NCBI GenBank assembly: GCA_045542755.1
Contig: JAZQLP010000065.1
Span: 1-8,757, forward strand
Reading direction: 5' to 3'
Length of the DNA: 8,757 nt
From: JAZQLP01 sp045542755
Lineage (GTDB): Bacteria; Bacillota; Clostridia; Oscillospirales; UBA644
How positions within the stretch are numbered: position 1 is the first letter of the stretch; the number at the start of each line of letters is the position of its first letter. Positions 5,948 through 8,757 of this stretch are shown here, one piece after another. A program made the translations under genes and the position numbers. Below the pieces are notes generated by a model. It was not told the origin of the DNA, did no database searches, and saw nothing but the letters and a program-made list of their open reading frames with translations.

Positions 5948-8578
5948 ATGAAACGAATCAGCGCAAACATCCTTTGGCTCCTTGCTGTAGCCATTCTAAT
6001 AGGCCTTTTTTCGGGATGCGGCCCTGCAGAGCCCGTAAATTCGGACAAGGACCCCGCCGACCTTTACGATTTCACCGACGGTCAGACCACCCTTATAAAG
6101 ACCTATAAGGACAACAGATACTTAGCCGTAACCTACTTCGTTACCGAAAACGGAGCCCTTGGCGACGGTATTACCGACGACACGGCGGCAATTCAGGCCA
6201 CCCTTGACAAGGCCGCAACCACGGGCGGCAGGGTGTATATCCCTGCAGGAAAATACCGCCTCACCTCCCAGATAAATATACCCGCGGGAGTCACCCTCAT
6301 AGGCGACTTTGCTCCCCCCACCTTAAAGGGCGCCGCCTCCGAGGAGGGCACCATACTCATTTGTGCCGAAACCACGGCCACCCTCCGCGACCCCCTTATA
6401 AAGCTTAACGACGGCTCGGCCATAAGCGACCTTACGGTGTGGTACGAGGGGCAGAAGTATGGGGAGGTCAAGGAGTACCCCTACACCGTCATTCAGGACG
6501 ACGGAGAGAGCGCCTGGGTGTCAAATCTGGCACTTCTCAACTCCTACAACGGCATTAACTTCAACTCCCCCCGAGGCAAGAAGCTCACCGTTGAAAACAT
6601 CTACATAACCGCCTTCGGCACAGGCTTTAATATCGTCAGATGTACCGACAGAGTAATACTTGAAAACATAAACCTCAGCCCAATTTACTGGATAAACAGC
6701 TCCCTTACCGAAAAATCAAAGGACTTCTCTTCCGACGTTATTACCGATAAGATGTACGAGAGCCTTTGCGCCATAAGGATAGGCGCCGTATCCGACGCAA
6801 GTATTTACGGCGTAAAGATCGACACCGCAAAGGAGGGTATCGTCTTTGACATTCCCTCGGTGATGGACGGCTCGGCTGTGGCTTCCCTTCTTTCAATAAC
6901 CAACGTTACCACCGCCGTTACGGTGACCAGCGCGGGCAGATACGGTATTGCCTTTGCCTCCTGTACCTTCCGAACCACAGACCTTATGGGCTCCTCGGCC
7001 ATAAAGACCGAAAAGGGCTTTACCACCTCGGCGGTATTTAATTCCTGCTCCTTCCCCGGTCAACCCTATCAAACGGTGGTGGCCCAAGGCAGCGGCAAGC
7101 TCTCATTTGTAAACTGCAAGTTCACCGCCTGGAGAACCTACGCCCTCACCTTGACAGACGGGCTCCTCTCCTCCGCATTTAATTCCTATCTTTCCGAAAA
7201 CCCCATAGGCCTCTTTACAGTGCCCGCCGTGGGAGTTTTCTGCAACGACCTCACCACCCCTGATAACTACGCCGAGGGCGACGTCTTTATGACCGAGAGT
7301 GAAAACGAGTTTTCCGATACGGCCATATCCTCCTCCTGGCTCTCAACCTCCGATGCCATCCCCAAGGTAAAGGATAAGATATACTATGCAAGTGAGTACG
7401 GAATCAGCCCTACGGCAGAGGATAATACGGGGGCTCTTCAGGAGCTTATAGACACCGTTTCAAAGGACGGCGGCGGCATAATCTTCCTCACCGAGGGAGA
7501 ATATACCCTGATGGGCAACCTTGACCTTAAACAAAACGTCCGCCTTTGCGGCGTTTCGGACAAGGCCACCCTTCTCCTCACCCCCATGGCCTTTATTGAT
7601 AAGCATTTTATCACCATGGACGGCGGCTCCTCACTCTTGGATCTGGGTATAGTTTTCGTGGGTGAGCCCGTATCCACCGCCCTTGACGACGTGGTGGAGC
7701 TTATCCCCACATCCTACGCAATAGTCACCCAAAAGGGCGCAAAGAATATACATATTGAGGGGCTTACCCTCAAAAACGTTCCCAACGGCATCTACCTTGA
7801 CACAGCCAACTCCCCCACCGTTAAAAAGGTTACGGGCACAGCCTTCTACTACGGGGTTTACTCAAAGGACACCACCTCTCCCCTTTTAAAGAGCGTTACC
7901 TTTGATACCACCTACGCCACCGAGGCGGTCAAGGCCTACCAGCAGGAGCGATTTGTTGGCTTTGCCGTAAACGGCGGCAAGGATATAAAGATACTCAACT
8001 GCTACGTTGACAACGCCGACTACGGCGTACTGGTAAACAGCGGCGACGCCCTTGAAAGCGACGACCCCATGGTCGTGGTCAACGGCCTGCTTTCAAAAAA
8101 CTGCTACGCAGGCTTCTGTATAGAGAAGTCCACAATGTCGGTCTTTGTAAACAACATCGCCTACTGCGCCGTATTTGATAAGAACGCCTACCACGGCTCC
8201 ACCCTCTCCACCTCCCGCGGCCGCACCTACGTATACAATATGATATGCGGAGGCAAGGCCACCGCCAGCCTTATCGTAAGAGGCGACAGCGAGGTGTTCG
8301 TCCAGACGGCAATCTTTAACGGCGACCTTGCAAACACCGTAAGAATGTTGGGCGGATATGTTGAGGCCGTAGGCAATATAATGGCCACCGACCCCACCCT
8401 TTATCACCTCCACGCCGATAACGGCACCGCCATATTTATGGGTAATCTGGTAACTACAAATACCACCTACGGCGGCGTTGAGAAGAAATATCTTACAAAG
8501 AGCGTCAGCGACAGCGTTATTTTCGTTGACCATTACAACGTAAGACCCTTCGGCGTAAGCGGCGAAAAGGATTATTAA
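5948..8578 (+). CDS. Lipoprotein with tandem pectate-lyase-like right-handed beta-helix modules
   Basis: This 876-aa protein has a lipoprotein signal peptide: MKR, a hydrophobic core, then LFSG-Cys24, followed by an acidic linker. The first module opens with the pectate_lyase_3/GH28-like signature (GALGDGITDDTAAIQ at 69-83, GGRVYIPAGKY at 93-103, GVTLIGD at 114-120), then repeated short strands typical of a parallel beta-helix. A second, diverged opening appears at 484-536 (EDNTGALQELID, DGGGIIFLTEGEYTL, NVRLCGV), so the protein seems to hold two beta-helices. These folds usually bind or cleave polysaccharide; catalytic residues cannot be assigned here. The start has AGGA 10 nt upstream, overlapping the stop codon of the M23 gene (12-nt gap), which suggests translational coupling. 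It is the last gene before a strong terminator. A role on cell-wall or external glycans is inferred. Confidence 0.85.
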   Translation: MKRISANILWLLAVAILIGLFSGCGPAEPVNSDKDPADLYDFTDGQTTLIKTYKDNRYLAVTYFVTENGALGDGITDDTAAIQATLDKAATTGGRVYIPAGKYRLTSQINIPAGVTLIGDFAPPTLKGAASEEGTILICAETTATLRDPLIKLNDGSAISDLTVWYEGQKYGEVKEYPYTVIQDDGESAWVSNLALLNSYNGINFNSPRGKKLTVENIYITAFGTGFNIVRCTDRVILENINLSPIYWINSSLTEKSKDFSSDVITDKMYESLCAIRIGAVSDASIYGVKIDTAKEGIVFDIPSVMDGSAVASLLSITNVTTAVTVTSAGRYGIAFASCTFRTTDLMGSSAIKTEKGFTTSAVFNSCSFPGQPYQTVVAQGSGKLSFVNCKFTAWRTYALTLTDGLLSSAFNSYLSENPIGLFTVPAVGVFCNDLTTPDNYAEGDVFMTESENEFSDTAISSSWLSTSDAIPKVKDKIYYASEYGISPTAEDNTGALQELIDTVSKDGGGIIFLTEGEYTLMGNLDLKQNVRLCGVSDKATLLLTPMAFIDKHFITMDGGSSLLDLGIVFVGEPVSTALDDVVELIPTSYAIVTQKGAKNIHIEGLTLKNVPNGIYLDTANSPTVKKVTGTAFYYGVYSKDTTSPLLKSVTFDTTYATEAVKAYQQERFVGFAVNGGKDIKILNCYVDNADYGVLVNSGDALESDDPMVVVNGLLSKNCYAGFCIEKSTMSVFVNNIAYCAVFDKNAYHGSTLSTSRGRTYVYNMICGGKATASLIVRGDSEVFVQTAIFNGDLANTVRMLGGYVEAVGNIMATDPTLYHLHADNGTAIFMGNLVTTNTTYGGVEKKYLTKSVSDSVIFVDHYNVRPFGVSGEKDY

Positions 8579-8613
8579 AACAGCTACAAAACATAACCCA
8601 CAAATCCGTAAAT

Positions 8614-8663
8614 AAAAAAGAGAGAACAAAAACAGTATTCCGCTGTTGTGTTCTCTCTTTTTT
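8614..8663. terminator. Strong bidirectional intrinsic terminator
   Basis: AAAAAAGAGAGAACA (8614-8628) pairs perfectly over 15 bp with 8649-8663, ending in six T residues. An inner ACAG/CTGT (8632-8635 with 8643-8646) extends the hairpin around a TATTCCG loop. The A-run on one side and the T-run on the other let it act in both directions. It lies 35 nt after the lipoprotein stop and closes the obgE-M23-lipoprotein transcript. Confidence 0.9.
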
Positions 8664-8671
8664 GTTAAAGT

Positions 8672-8757
8672 GATATTCTTTGCTTTCGCAAAGAACGATA
8701 TTGCCCTGCGGGCAGTGATATTATATCCGCATCACAAACTGACCAAAGGTCAATATC
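8672..8757. repeat. Array of short hairpins punctuated by GATATT motifs, continues past the edge
   Basis: GATATT occurs at 8672, 8697 and 8717, and its reverse complement AATATC ends the window (8752-8757). Between them are small perfect stems: TTCTTTGC/GCAAAGAA (8676-8683 with 8688-8695), TGCCC/GGGCA (8702-8706 with 8710-8714), GTGAT/ATCAC (8715-8719 with 8731-8735), and TGACC/GGTCA (8740-8744 with 8748-8752). GATATTATATC at 8717-8727 is itself a palindrome. No coding potential is apparent. The stem sequences differ while the spacer motif is kept. It resembles hairpin-rich intergenic repeats of clostridial genomes; the function is unknown. Confidence 0.65.

Noticed and set aside
8093..8629. 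178-aa minus-strand open frame overlapping the lipoprotein end
   Set aside because: It starts inside the terminator hairpin and lies antisense to the beta-helix coding sequence, with no domain or ribosome binding site.

Overview
The window looks like chromosome from a Gram-positive anaerobe of the Firmicutes, probably class Clostridia. Evidence: two near-perfect SigA-type promoters with 17-bp spacers, strong GGAGG-type ribosome binding sites, frequent AGA arginine codons, a ribosomal L21/L27/Obg block with an L21-leader-like RNA in front, and secreted proteins of gut-clostridial style. L27 starts directly with MAHKKGVGST, and no Prp protease gene lies between rplU and rpmA. This departs from the usual Firmicutes arrangement and, from memory, fits the Oscillospirales (Ruminococcaceae-like) lineage. 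No species can be named.

Layout, left to right. (1) 8-1744, minus strand: a 578-aa secreted, membrane-anchored surface protein. It has a signal peptide, a CBM9/DOMON-like domain, three 58-aa Cys/His repeats, 23 perfect Pro-Val-Asp repeats, a C-terminal transmembrane helix and a KKKK tail. (2) 1745-2312: a 568-bp AT-rich divergent intergenic region. It holds a consensus minus-strand promoter for the surface protein, whose roughly 130-nt 5' UTR contains two hairpins, and a consensus plus-strand promoter followed by an L21-leader-like RNA. (3) 2313-2900: rplU and rpmA (ribosomal proteins L21 and L27), closed by a strong intrinsic terminator. (4) 3039-8578: three closely packed plus-strand genes: obgE (ribosome-assembly GTPase), a membrane-anchored M23 metallopeptidase with a complete zinc site, and an 876-aa lipoprotein with two pectate-lyase-like beta-helix modules. 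(5) 8579-8757: a bidirectional 15-bp-stem terminator, then an array of short hairpins separated by GATATT motifs that runs off the right edge.

How it fits together: rplU-rpmA-obgE is the ancient large-subunit assembly block. Here the operon continues past obgE into two cell-envelope genes, with gaps of only 11 and 12 nt and no visible internal promoter, so ribosome-assembly and envelope functions are probably co-transcribed. The divergent surface protein has its own promoter. The least explained items are the GATATT hairpin array at the right edge, the M23 plus beta-helix pair attached to obgE, and the codon-shuffled PVD repeat in the surface protein. No CRISPR array, tRNA, rRNA, insertion sequence or phage gene is visible.
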